This document shows positions 17,345 through 25,386 of a stretch of DNA of 48,031 nt, in pieces (position 1 is the stretch's first letter; every line of letters begins with the position of its first letter). The position numbers and the translations under genes were made by a program. This stretch comes from Pseudomonadales bacterium (GTDB taxonomy: Bacteria; Pseudomonadota; Gammaproteobacteria; Pseudomonadales; UBA5518). The notes beneath the pieces were generated by a model. That model saw only the letters and a program-made list of their open reading frames with translations, had not been told where the DNA came from and searched no databases. Where the stretch lies: positions 1 through 48,031 of the forward strand of contig JAJVIG010000038.1 of NCBI GenBank assembly GCA_022072145.1, written 5' to 3'.

Positions 17345-19207
17345 TCAATCCGCCTGTCCGGCCGCGAGCCGGCGCCGGGAGCGCCAACGGTGCCACAGGC
17401 CCAGCGCGAGCGTGAGCAGCAGCGGCAGCACGACGATGTTCAACACCTTCAGCAGCGTTCCCAGGCGTTCGATGTCACGGTCCAGCTGGTGGCGTACGTC
17501 GCGCAGCTGCTTGCGGATCCTGAGCTTCTCGTCCTGGAAGCGCGCCAGTGTCTGCTCCTCCTCTGCCGACAGCACCAGCTGATTGCTCTGCTGCTGGTTG
17601 CGTTGCAGCTCGGCGAGCTGGCGCTCGGTCTCGTCGAGGCGCTGCTGCAGCAGCTCCGCACTTTCACGATAGCGCGCATCGGCGCCGAGGCGGATCTGCT
17701 GCACCAGTTCGAACGGGCGCGTGAAGCGGCCCCGGCTGCGGATGCCGATCAGCGCCGGGTTGCCCGCGAGGTTCTCGATCGCGTTGTGCGCGAAGGCCGC
17801 GTTGTCGGCCCAGGCGGAGGCGACGCGCTGTCCGAAGAAGTCCTGCACCTGGACCCAGAAGCGGTCGGCCAGCAGGTCGGCGTCGGCGACCACGATCACG
17901 TTGATGTCGGCGGCCTCGGCGCGGTGCTCCCTTCCTTCCACCTGCGGGCCGTCGAAGGCCGAGTTCGCCGGACCGCTGATCCGCGCGGCGAGCGTCAAGG
18001 CGCCACCGGCAGGCGTGAATCCGGCGAGCAGCTTCGCGGGGTCGCTCGCGAGCTGCACCTGCATCGCATCGAGCAGTCCGGCCCGCTCGCTGGTCTGCAG
18101 CAACGGTTCGAAACGCGTGCCGGCGCCGTCGGCGGGCTTCAGTGCGCCGGCCATCCCGAGGTTGATCGACTCGAGGTCGGCCGTCACCACGTCCGTGGTG
18201 GCGGCGTGGTCCGGGCCCAGCCCGAGGAAACCGATGTGCGCCACCGGGGGTTGGTCCGGCGCGGTGCTGATCTGCAGCGCGGTGCCCGGGTCCCCGACCA
18301 CCTTGTCCTGTGCGAATTCGACACCCCAGGCGCGGAACAGCTCGGGCAGCCCGGAGGACGTCTCGCCGGGCCCCTGCTCCAGCGGGTTCGCCGAGGTGCG
18401 CGCGGACTCGCAGTACGGGTCCACGTAGACGATCGCCTTGCCACCGCCGAGCACGAACTGGTCGATCGCGTAGGCGAGCGGGCGTGGCAGCGCCGCCGGA
18501 TGCACGACCATCAGCGTCGTCACGTCGGCATCGATCGCGTCGGCCGTGAGCGCGATGTTGCGCACCTCGAATCCCTGCTGCAGTTGCTCCATCACGATCC
18601 AGGCCGGCGTCGGCTGCCCGCTCATCATGTCGAAGCCGCCGCTGATCTGGAGCCCGGAAATCACGCCGATCACCGGCTTCTTCGCCGTCACCAGCGCCGC
18701 GAGCATCTTGCTGAGCTCGTACTCGAGGAACTCCTCGCGCTCGGGCTGGAAGAACGGGATCACCTGCTGTTCGCCCCAGGCGTTGCTGCCGGCGAGCCCG
18801 AAGTAGACCTGGTCGCTGCCGTTGCCGAGCGGCACCGCCTGCAGGCCGAACTGCGCGGCGCGGTCCTCGTCCTCGGAGAACGGCGCCGGGTCGATCACGT
18901 GCAGCCGGATGCGGCCGTCGGCGAGCAGCGCGTACTCCCCGAGCAGTTCGCGTACGCGCTGTGCGTGGGTGCGCAGCGGCGCGATGTCGCGGGTCGCGCG
19001 ATCGGAGAAGAACAGGTACAGGTCCACCGGTTCCCCGATGCCCGCGATGATCTCGCGCGTTCCCTGCGAGACCGTGTACATGCGGTTCTCGGTCAGGTCG
19101 ATGCGCAGCCGCCCGAACAGCTGGTTGTTCAGCGCCATGAACGCGAGGAAGCCGGCGGCGAGCAGTGCCAGCACCGCGCGCGGGTAGGTCTTGCTGGAAA
19201 TGGCCAT
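17345..19207 (-). CDS. GldG-family ABC-associated membrane protein
   Basis: 620 residues. There is a TM near the N-terminus (AVLALLAAGFLAFMALNNQLF) and one at the C-terminus (VLNIVVLPLLLTLALGLW). Between them is a large periplasmic domain with the ABC_transp_aux/GldG signature region (RIDLTENRMYTVSQGTREII and GGGKAIVYVDPY). A coiled coil precedes the last TM (about 490-585). In Bacteroidetes GldG belongs to gliding motility. In Proteobacteria the same set (ATPase, permease, GldG, DUF4340) is of unknown function, so the name does not imply gliding. Four bases separate it from the permease gene. Confidence 0.85.
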   Translation of the reverse strand: MAISSKTYPRAVLALLAAGFLAFMALNNQLFGRLRIDLTENRMYTVSQGTREIIAGIGEPVDLYLFFSDRATRDIAPLRTHAQRVRELLGEYALLADGRIRLHVIDPAPFSEDEDRAAQFGLQAVPLGNGSDQVYFGLAGSNAWGEQQVIPFFQPEREEFLEYELSKMLAALVTAKKPVIGVISGLQISGGFDMMSGQPTPAWIVMEQLQQGFEVRNIALTADAIDADVTTLMVVHPAALPRPLAYAIDQFVLGGGKAIVYVDPYCESARTSANPLEQGPGETSSGLPELFRAWGVEFAQDKVVGDPGTALQISTAPDQPPVAHIGFLGLGPDHAATTDVVTADLESINLGMAGALKPADGAGTRFEPLLQTSERAGLLDAMQVQLASDPAKLLAGFTPAGGALTLAARISGPANSAFDGPQVEGREHRAEAADINVIVVADADLLADRFWVQVQDFFGQRVASAWADNAAFAHNAIENLAGNPALIGIRSRGRFTRPFELVQQIRLGADARYRESAELLQQRLDETERQLAELQRNQQQSNQLVLSAEEEQTLARFQDEKLRIRKQLRDVRHQLDRDIERLGTLLKVLNIVVLPLLLTLALGLWHRWRSRRRLAAGQAD

Positions 19208-19211
19208 GTGC

Positions 19212-19949
19212 TCAGTCCGCCTGCTTCAGTTCGATCACCACGGTCGTCGCCGCCAGCCATACCCCGGCCAGCGCGACGAAGAACAGCAGATCCTGCAAAC
19301 CGATGACGCCGCGCGCCACCGCATTGAAACGTGTCAGGAAACTCATCGAGGCGATGGCATCGACCAGCACGCGCGGCGCCCAGCCGCTGACCGCATCCAG
19401 CACCAGCGGGAAGCCGCTCAGGACGAACAGGAAGCACACCACCACGGTCAGGATGAACGCGATGACCTGGTTGCGCGTCAGCGCCGACATGCAGGAGCCG
19501 ATGGCGAGGAAGCCGGCCGCCATCAGCCAGCTTCCCGCGTAACTGGCGAGGATCACGCCGTTGTCGGGGCTGCCCAGCACGTTCACCGTGATCCACAGCG
19601 GAAACGTCAGCGCGAGCGCGAGCCCGGTGAACAGCCAGGCGGCGAGGAACTTGCCGAGCACCGCCTGCCACCGCGTCACCGGCAGCGTCAGCAACAGCTC
19701 GATGGTGCCGCTCTTGCGCTCCTCCGCCCACAGCCGCATTGCCAGCGCCGGCACCAGGAACAGGTACAGCCACGGATGGAAGCTGAAGAACGCGACCAGA
19801 TCGGCCTGGCCGCGCTCGTAGAAGCCGCCGAGGTAGAACGTGAACACGCCGCTCAGCATCAGGAAGATGAGCACGAACACATAGGCGAGCGGCGTCGCGA
19901 AATACGCGCCGAGTTCACGCCGCGCGATGATTAGCGTCGCTCCCATCAT
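19212..19949 (-). CDS. ABC-2-type permease (GldF-like)
   Basis: 245 residues with six hydrophobic segments. ARRELGAYFATPLAYVFVLIFLML at the start and RLWAEERKSGTIELLLTLPVTRWQAVLGKFLAAW in the middle are standard for ABC-2/GldF permeases. Its ATG overlaps the stop of the ATPase gene (ATGA at 19946-19949). With the GldG-like and DUF4340 genes downstream it forms one transcription unit. Confidence 0.88.
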   Translation of the reverse strand: MMGATLIIARRELGAYFATPLAYVFVLIFLMLSGVFTFYLGGFYERGQADLVAFFSFHPWLYLFLVPALAMRLWAEERKSGTIELLLTLPVTRWQAVLGKFLAAWLFTGLALALTFPLWITVNVLGSPDNGVILASYAGSWLMAAGFLAIGSCMSALTRNQVIAFILTVVVCFLFVLSGFPLVLDAVSGWAPRVLVDAIASMSFLTRFNAVARGVIGLQDLLFFVALAGVWLAATTVVIELKQAD

Positions 19950-20887
19950 GCCACCTCCCGCGTGATGTCCCGGAACACCTCGTCGAGGCGCCCGCGCTCG
20001 ACGTGCAACTCATCGACCAGCCAGCCACGGTCGTGCACCAGCCGCGCCACCGCGCCGAGCGGGTTCGCACCGGGACGCGCCACGACGACCAGCCGCCGTC
20101 CGCCCGCCTGCACCTCGACCTCGGAGACCGCCTCGAGTGCAGCCAGCGCGGCACGCGCCTCGGCTGCGTCGGAGTCGGCGCCGCGGTCGCTGAAATGCAG
20201 GTGCACCGCGCGGTGGTAGCGCGAACGCGCCTCGAGTTCCTGCGGCGTGCCGTCGGCGACGATGCGCCCGCCGGCGATCACGATCGCGCGGTTGCACACC
20301 GCGTGCACCTCCTCGAGGATGTGCGTCGAGATGACCACGATCTTGTCGCCGGACAGCCCGCGGATCAGCTCGCGCACCTGGTGCTTCTGGTTCGGGTCGA
20401 GGCCGTCGGTGGGTTCGTCGAGGATCAGCACGCGCGGGTCGTGCAGCAAGGCCTGCGCGAGCCCGACGCGGCGCTTGTAGCCCTTGGACAGCGTCTCGAT
20501 GCGCTGGCGGCGCACCCCCCCCAGCCCCATGCGCTCGATCACGTCCTCGACCCGCCGCGTGCACTCCGCGCCGTGCACGCCGCGCACCGCGCCGATGAAG
20601 CGCAGGAACCCGAGCACCGCCATCTCTTCCCAGGCCGGGGCGCCCTCGGGCAGGTAGCCGATCAACCGCTGTGCGCCGCGCGGATCCTGCTGCACGTCGT
20701 GGCCGCAGACGCGCACGCTGCCGGCGCTCGGCGTGACGAAGCCGGCGATCATCTTCATGGTGGTCGACTTCCCCGCCCCGTTGGGGCCCAGGAATCCCAG
20801 TACGTCACCGGGACGTACGGTGAAATCGATACCGCGCACGGCGGCGATCTCACCGAAATTCTTCGCGAGTTGCGAGATCTCGATCAT
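19946..20887 (-). CDS. ABC transporter ATPase of the GldG-type system
   Basis: 313 residues. Walker A GPNGAGKST, signature LSKGYKRRVGLAQAL, Walker B VLILDEPTDGLDP and the H-loop STH are intact. A C-terminal ~85-residue domain follows the NBD, as in ABC-2 exporters of the GldA/NodI kind. It is the first gene of a five-gene minus-strand run that ends in ctaA. The upstream gap to the divergent peptidase gene is 201 bases and should hold both promoters. Confidence 0.9.
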   Translation of the reverse strand: MIEISQLAKNFGEIAAVRGIDFTVRPGDVLGFLGPNGAGKSTTMKMIAGFVTPSAGSVRVCGHDVQQDPRGAQRLIGYLPEGAPAWEEMAVLGFLRFIGAVRGVHGAECTRRVEDVIERMGLGGVRRQRIETLSKGYKRRVGLAQALLHDPRVLILDEPTDGLDPNQKHQVRELIRGLSGDKIVVISTHILEEVHAVCNRAIVIAGGRIVADGTPQELEARSRYHRAVHLHFSDRGADSDAAEARAALAALEAVSEVEVQAGGRRLVVVARPGANPLGAVARLVHDRGWLVDELHVERGRLDEVFRDITREVA

Positions 20888-20998
20888 TTCCGGGCCTCGG
20901 CTCGATTACAGACGCAGAAACGGCGCGCAACTATACGCAGCGGCCCGCTCGCGGGCAACCGCGCGGACAAAGACGCGGACCCCACCGAGGACGCCGCG

Positions 20999-21028
20999 TT
21001 GTGACCCGGGGTCCGGCTCACTTATAGT
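20999..21028 (+). promoter_or_regulatory. Candidate sigma-70 promoter for the zinc peptidase gene
   Basis: TTGTGA (20999-21004) and TATAGT (21023-21028) are separated by 18 bases and lie 61 bases before ATG 21089. Both hexamers are close to consensus in an otherwise GC-rich stretch. Not tested beyond visual match. Confidence 0.5.
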
Positions 21029-21088
21029 GCCGCCGCGAACCACGCGGCAGGGTGCCGCGGTCCTGGTGTTCGCGTGCAAGGAGGTTCG

Positions 21089-22375
21089 ATGCCGGAGAAG
21101 CGCCTCGTATCGTTGCTGCTGCAACTGGTATGCACGCTGGCCGTGTGCGCCGCGTTCGGCGCGCGGGCCGCTTCCACGCCGGACTCCGCGGTGCCGGAGC
21201 GTCCGGCCTTCGGCGTGCTCTACACCGCATGGATCGACGCGGGCGAGCCCTGGGCCACGGTCAGGATCCGGCTCACGCGCCACCCGGAGTGGGTGCGCTG
21301 GGTGCGACTGGAGGTCGATCCGGAGCGCTACCGCGACATCAAGGGCAGCGGCACGATCACCCGCGAAGGCACACACCTGAAGTGGGCTCCGCCGTCCGGG
21401 GACGCGTACCTGCAATACCGCGTCTCGCTCGAGAGCCGCCGTGCGTCAGGCACTTTCGACGGCAGGGTCACTGCCGACTGGGCGCTGTTCCGCGGCGAGG
21501 ATCTGGCGCCCGTGGTGCGCGTGGACGTCGAGGACGGCACGCAGTCACAGGCCAAGTTGCGGCTGAACGTACCCGATGGCTGGTCGATCGAATCGATCTA
21601 CCCACGCTACGCGAGCGGACGGCTGAAGATCGACAATCCGCGCAACATCTTCGACCGGCCTTCCGGCTGGTTCCTGCTCGGCAAGACCGGGGTACGCCGC
21701 GACACCATCGGGCATACGCGCATCGCGATCGGCGCGCCGGTCGGTGAAGGCCTGCGCCGCATGGATATCCTGGCGCTGTTCCGCTGGACCGTGCCGACCC
21801 TGCAACAGATCTTCCCGGACTTTCCCGAACGCCTGCTCGTGGTCGGCGCCGGCGATCCGATGTGGCGCGGCGCGCTGTCCGGGCCCTCGTCCCTCTATGT
21901 GCACGCCGAACGGCCGCTGCTCAGCGAGAACGGCACCAGCACCTTCCTGCACGAGCTGGTGCACGTGGCGATGCGCGCACGCAGTGAGCCCGGTGCGGAC
22001 TGGATCGTCGAGGGGCTGGCGGAGTACTACTCGCTGGAGGCTCTGCGGCGCTCCGGCACGCTCGGTGAACGCCGTTTCGAGCGCGCGCACCACGACCTCG
22101 CCGAGTGGGCCGCGCGTGCCGCCGGTCCGCTGGACGCCGCAAGCTCGGCCGGAGCGACCACGGCGCGCGCGGTCGGCGTGCTGCGCCGGCTGGACGCGGA
22201 GATCCGCACCGCCAGCGGCGGGCGGCACAGCCTCGACGATGTCGCGGCGGAACTGGCTTCCGACCGCCGCCGCGTCAGTCTGGAGTTGCTGCGCGCCAGC
22301 GCCGAGCGCTTCGCCGGCAGGCCGTTGGCCACCTTGAGCGCGGTGTCGCTGAGCGCACCGCCACCCGCGCCCTGA
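21089..22375 (+). CDS. Secreted zinc metallopeptidase (gluzincin type)
   Basis: 428 residues starting at ATG 21089, with AAGGAGG just upstream; an in-frame ATG at 21074 is less well placed. A signal peptide (about 1-28, ending GARAAS) is followed by an N-terminal beta-rich domain. The catalytic motif is HELVH (288-292), with a downstream glutamate in VEGLAEYYSLEAL (E309/E312), the HExxH...E arrangement of gluzincins such as family M61-like peptidases. It should act in the periplasm or outside the cell. Substrate unknown. It converges on the SDR gene with a 6-base gap. Confidence 0.8.
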   Translation: MPEKRLVSLLLQLVCTLAVCAAFGARAASTPDSAVPERPAFGVLYTAWIDAGEPWATVRIRLTRHPEWVRWVRLEVDPERYRDIKGSGTITREGTHLKWAPPSGDAYLQYRVSLESRRASGTFDGRVTADWALFRGEDLAPVVRVDVEDGTQSQAKLRLNVPDGWSIESIYPRYASGRLKIDNPRNIFDRPSGWFLLGKTGVRRDTIGHTRIAIGAPVGEGLRRMDILALFRWTVPTLQQIFPDFPERLLVVGAGDPMWRGALSGPSSLYVHAERPLLSENGTSTFLHELVHVAMRARSEPGADWIVEGLAEYYSLEALRRSGTLGERRFERAHHDLAEWAARAAGPLDAASSAGATTARAVGVLRRLDAEIRTASGGRHSLDDVAAELASDRRRVSLELLRASAERFAGRPLATLSAVSLSAPPPAP

Positions 22376-22381
22376 GCTCGT

Positions 22382-23152
22382 TCAGCGCGGCTGCATGCGG
22401 ATGCCCCCGTCGAGACGGATGCATTCGCCGTTGAGGTAGTCGTTCTCGATGATCGCGACCGCGAGCCGCGCGATCTCGTCGGCGGCGCCGAGGCGCTGCG
22501 GAAACAGCACTTGCCGGCCCAGCGCCGTGATCGCGGGTTCCGGCAATCCCTGGAACAGCGGCGTGTCGATCAGCCCCGGCACGATCGTATTGACGCGGAT
22601 GCCGTACTGCGCGAGGTCGCGCGCCACCGGCAGCGTCATCCCGACCACGCCGCCCTTGCTGGCGCTGTAGGCGGCCTGCCCGATCTGCCCTTCGTACGCG
22701 GCGACCGAAGCGGTGTTGATGATGACGCCGCGCGCGCCGTCGGCGTCGAGCGGCTCGTTGCGCGCCATCTGCTGCGCGGCGAGGCGCAGCACGTTGAAAG
22801 TGCCGATCAGGTTGATGCGCACCACGCGCTCGAACTCCGCGAGCGGAAACGGCCCGTCGCGGCCCAGCGTGCGGATCGCGTTGCCGGTACCGGCGTAGTT
22901 GCAGCAGACGTGCAGCGCGCCGTGGCGTGCGAGCAGCCCGTCGATCGCCCGCTGCACCGGTTCCTCGGCGCAGACATCGGCGCGGTGGAAGCTCACGGAT
23001 TCGCCCAGCTCCGCCACCAGCGCCCGTCCGCGTTCCTCGTTCATGTCGAGTATCCCGACGCGCGCACCCATGCCCGCCAGCCGTCGCACCGTCGCCTCGC
23101 CGAGGCCCGAGGCCCCGCCGGTGATGATCGCTACCTTGCCCGCAATCTCCAT
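22382..23152 (-). CDS. SDR, 3-hydroxyacyl-CoA dehydrogenase type 2-like
   Basis: 256 residues from ATG 23152 (MEIAGKVAIITGG); an upstream in-frame ATG at 23197 is within intergenic repeat sequence and unlikely. Cofactor motif TGGASGLG; the NNAG motif appears as CNYAG; catalytic Ser in NTASVAAYEGQIGQ and the YSASKGG motif. The AAYEGQIGQAAYSASKGG segment and VPGLIDTPLF are characteristic of the HSD17B10-like 3-hydroxyacyl-CoA dehydrogenases that use NAD+. With the enoyl-CoA hydratase just upstream on the same strand, a role in fatty-acid or branched-chain acyl-CoA breakdown is likely. Confidence 0.88.
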   Translation of the reverse strand: MEIAGKVAIITGGASGLGEATVRRLAGMGARVGILDMNEERGRALVAELGESVSFHRADVCAEEPVQRAIDGLLARHGALHVCCNYAGTGNAIRTLGRDGPFPLAEFERVVRINLIGTFNVLRLAAQQMARNEPLDADGARGVIINTASVAAYEGQIGQAAYSASKGGVVGMTLPVARDLAQYGIRVNTIVPGLIDTPLFQGLPEPAITALGRQVLFPQRLGAADEIARLAVAIIENDYLNGECIRLDGGIRMQPR

Positions 23153-23177
23153 ACCTGTATCTCCATCGGAAAGCCGC

Positions 23178-23247
23178 TTCGGCCGGTGGCCGAACAATAT
23201 CCCGCAGGTTCGGCCTGTGGCCGAACATGTCCGGGCACAGCCCGGAC
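23178..23247. repeat. Three consecutive intergenic hairpins (REP-like)
   Basis: Three palindromes follow each other: TTCGGCC-GGT-GGCCGAA (23178-23194), GTTCGGCC-TGT-GGCCGAAC (23208-23226) and GTCCGGG-CACAG-CCCGGAC (23229-23247). The first two share arm sequence and so look like copies of one element; the third is a different palindrome. They lie between the enoyl-CoA hydratase and the SDR on the minus strand and lack a T-run, so they are more like REP/attenuation elements than a standard terminator. Confidence 0.8.
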
Positions 23248-23270
23248 CTACGGAACCCGTCCGGGCGCCC

Positions 23271-23331
23271 CCGGCCTTGCCTCGCTACCGGCCTTGCCTC
23301 GCTACCGGCCTTGCCTCGCTACCGGCCTTGC
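23271..23331. repeat. 17-bp tandem repeat overlapping the 3' end of the enoyl-CoA hydratase gene
   Basis: The unit CCGGCCTTGCCTCGCTA occurs three times from 23271 to 23321, and a fourth, partial copy (CCGGCCTTGC) ends at 23331. All copies are identical. The stop codon of the minus-strand enoyl-CoA hydratase (TAG, 23319-23321) and its last codons Gln-Gly-Arg are encoded in the last units, so the array may have grown outward from the gene end. Confidence 0.9.
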
Positions 23332-24083
23332 CACGCCGGCGCGCGACGTTCGGCGAACGCCGCGGCACCCTCGCGCGCGTCGTCGCTGGCGAAGATCGGC
23401 GCGGTTTCCTCGTGCTGGCGCTCCCACAGTTCGGCGTCGCTCCATCCCAGCGAATCACGCATCACGCGCTTGCTGGTCGCCACCGCGAGCGGTCCGTTGG
23501 CGGCGATCGTGTGCGCGAGCTCGCGTGCCGTCGCCAGTGCGCCGCCGCTCCCGACCACGCGGTTCAGCAGGCCGAGTTCGTAGGCGCGTCGGGCGTCGAT
23601 CGTCGCCCCGGTGAGCGCGAGTTCCAGCGCGATGCGGTAGGGCACCATGCGCGGCAGGCGCACCAGCCCGCCGGCCGCCGCCACCAGCCCGCGGCGCGTC
23701 TCGGGCAGCCCGAATTGCGCGTCGTCGGCGGCCACTGCCAGGTCGCAGGCGAGCACGATCTCGAAGCCGCCGGCCAGCGCGTACCCCTCGACCGCCGCGA
23801 TCAGCGGCGTGCGCGGCGGGCGCTCGACGAAACCGGCGAAACCGCGCCCGGGAAGCATCGGCATCTCGCCGCCCAGGAAGCCCTTGAGGTCCATGCCTGC
23901 GCAGAACGTGCCGCCGGCGCCGGTCAGGATCCCGACCCGCAGCGTCGGGTCCGAATCGAGTAGATCCATCGCCGCGGCCAGCGCGTGCGCGGTCGGCAAA
24001 TCGACCGCGTTGCGTGCCCGTGGACGGTTCAGCGTGATGGTGAGGATTCCCTCTTCCGCATGCAACAGTACCGGTTCGTCCAT
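23319..24083 (-). CDS. Enoyl-CoA hydratase/isomerase family protein (crotonase)
   Basis: 254 residues of the crotonase fold. The oxyanion-hole motifs are GTFCAGMDLKGF and EGYALAGGFEIVLACDL, followed by FGLPETRRGLVAAAGG. The position of the first catalytic Glu is occupied in the ALAGGFEIVLA helix region, but the exact reaction (hydration, isomerisation or other) cannot be read from sequence. It lies upstream of the 3-hydroxyacyl-CoA dehydrogenase-type SDR on the same strand, separated by 166 bases of repeats and hairpins. Divergent from the RND adaptor gene. Confidence 0.9.
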   Translation of the reverse strand: MDEPVLLHAEEGILTITLNRPRARNAVDLPTAHALAAAMDLLDSDPTLRVGILTGAGGTFCAGMDLKGFLGGEMPMLPGRGFAGFVERPPRTPLIAAVEGYALAGGFEIVLACDLAVAADDAQFGLPETRRGLVAAAGGLVRLPRMVPYRIALELALTGATIDARRAYELGLLNRVVGSGGALATARELAHTIAANGPLAVATSKRVMRDSLGWSDAELWERQHEETAPIFASDDAREGAAAFAERRAPAWQGR

Positions 24084-24241
24084 CCACCCTCCCGTGCGTA
24101 ACTGCGCCGTGTTGCGGCGGATTCTGTGACGCGCCCGCGATGCTGTCCAGCAATGAAATTTTGGCCATCTGCTCGCGTGATCGCAGCGTGGCGGCTAGTA
24201 TGCGCGCCCCGATGCGGCCTTTGCCGGAGCAGCTGTCGACC

Positions 24242-25372
24242 ATGCCGCGTGCCCTCTTCCACCGTTGGTTCGCTTCACTGTTGGTGTTGCTCGTCGCCTG
24301 CGATGGCGAGCGGGACGCGCGATCCGTGCCCGCCGCGGCTGCGGTGCGCCCGGTCAAGACCTTCGTGGCCGCGAGCGGGGATCAGTCCGAGCAGCGCAGT
24401 TTCCCCGCGCGCGTCGAGTCGGCGCGGCGCGCCGACCTCAGTTTCCGCCTGCCGGGCACGGTGGCCGACATCGCGGTGCGCGAGGGCGACACGGTCGCCG
24501 AGGGTGCGGAGCTGGCGCGCCTCGACGACACGGACTTCCGCATCGAACTGCGCGATCGCGAGGCGACCTACGAGAACGCCCGCCGCAACTTCGAGCGCGC
24601 GCGCGAACTGTTGCCGAAGGGCCACATATCCAGGCTCGACTACGACCGCCTCGAGGCCGGCCACAAGAGCGCCGAGGCGGCGCTGCAGCAGTCGCGCCGC
24701 AACCTCGAGTACACCGTGCTCAAGGCCCCCTTCGCCGGCAGCGTGGCGCGGCGCATGGTGCAGCGTTTCGAGGAGGTCGCGCCCAAGCAGCCGGTCGTCA
24801 CGCTGCAGCAGCTGCACGCGCTGGAAGTGAAGGTAGACCTGCCGGAGCGCCTGCTGCGCAGCTTCGAGGCGCAGAAGGACATGAGCGTCGAGGGCACCGC
24901 GTCCGAAGCCAGCGCATGGGTGAATTTCGACGGCGCGCCGGGCCGGCGCATCGCGCTCGCGCTGGTCGAGGCCGCCACCCGTGCCGACCCCCAGACGCAG
25001 ACCTACGAGCTCACGTTCCGCATGGCGAACCCGGCCGACATGGTCGTGCTGCCGGGAATGAGCGCGACCGTCACGGTGGACTTCTCGCGACTGCTGCGCG
25101 CCGAACCGGCAATGTGGATCCCGGCCTCGGCGGTCACGGCCGACGCGGGTCTGGAGCCGATGGTGTGGGTGCTGGACCCGGCGACGATGACGGTGAGCCG
25201 GCGCGCGGTGCGCACCGGCGAGATGCAGGCCGATCGCATCCGCGTGCTGTCCGGGCTGCGTGCGGGTGAGGAGATCGTCGCCGTCGGCGTGGCGCAGCTC
25301 GCCGACGGGCTCGAGGTCTCGCGCATGCCTGCCGGCGAGCAGGCCGCCCCGCGCGCCGGCGAGCCCGGCTGA
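24242..25372 (+). CDS. RND efflux periplasmic adaptor, lipoprotein
   Basis: 376 residues from ATG 24242. The N-terminus (RWFASLLVLLVAC) carries a lipobox, so the mature protein is probably lipid-anchored at that Cys. The frame is open to 24140, but upstream residues do not look like a signal peptide. Lipoyl halves (RLPGTVADIAVREGDTVAEGAELARLDD and LKAPFAGSVARRMVQRFEEV) flank a coiled coil, with beta-barrel and MP domains after. It forms the membrane-fusion part of a tripartite pump with the permease 14 bases downstream. No outer-membrane factor or regulator gene adjoins. Confidence 0.91.
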   Translation: MPRALFHRWFASLLVLLVACDGERDARSVPAAAAVRPVKTFVAASGDQSEQRSFPARVESARRADLSFRLPGTVADIAVREGDTVAEGAELARLDDTDFRIELRDREATYENARRNFERARELLPKGHISRLDYDRLEAGHKSAEAALQQSRRNLEYTVLKAPFAGSVARRMVQRFEEVAPKQPVVTLQQLHALEVKVDLPERLLRSFEAQKDMSVEGTASEASAWVNFDGAPGRRIALALVEAATRADPQTQTYELTFRMANPADMVVLPGMSATVTVDFSRLLRAEPAMWIPASAVTADAGLEPMVWVLDPATMTVSRRAVRTGEMQADRIRVLSGLRAGEEIVAVGVAQLADGLEVSRMPAGEQAAPRAGEPG

Positions 25373-25386
25373 GCCGGAGGCCGGCG

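Noticed and set aside
17345..20887. Calling the GldG-like operon a gliding-motility system
   Set aside because: Gliding needs the wider gld/spr gene set, absent here, and the rest of the window is proteobacterial.
23271..23331. Possible CRISPR or attachment-site repeats
   Set aside because: Units are directly adjacent with no spacers, no integrase or cas genes are nearby, and the array overlaps a gene end.
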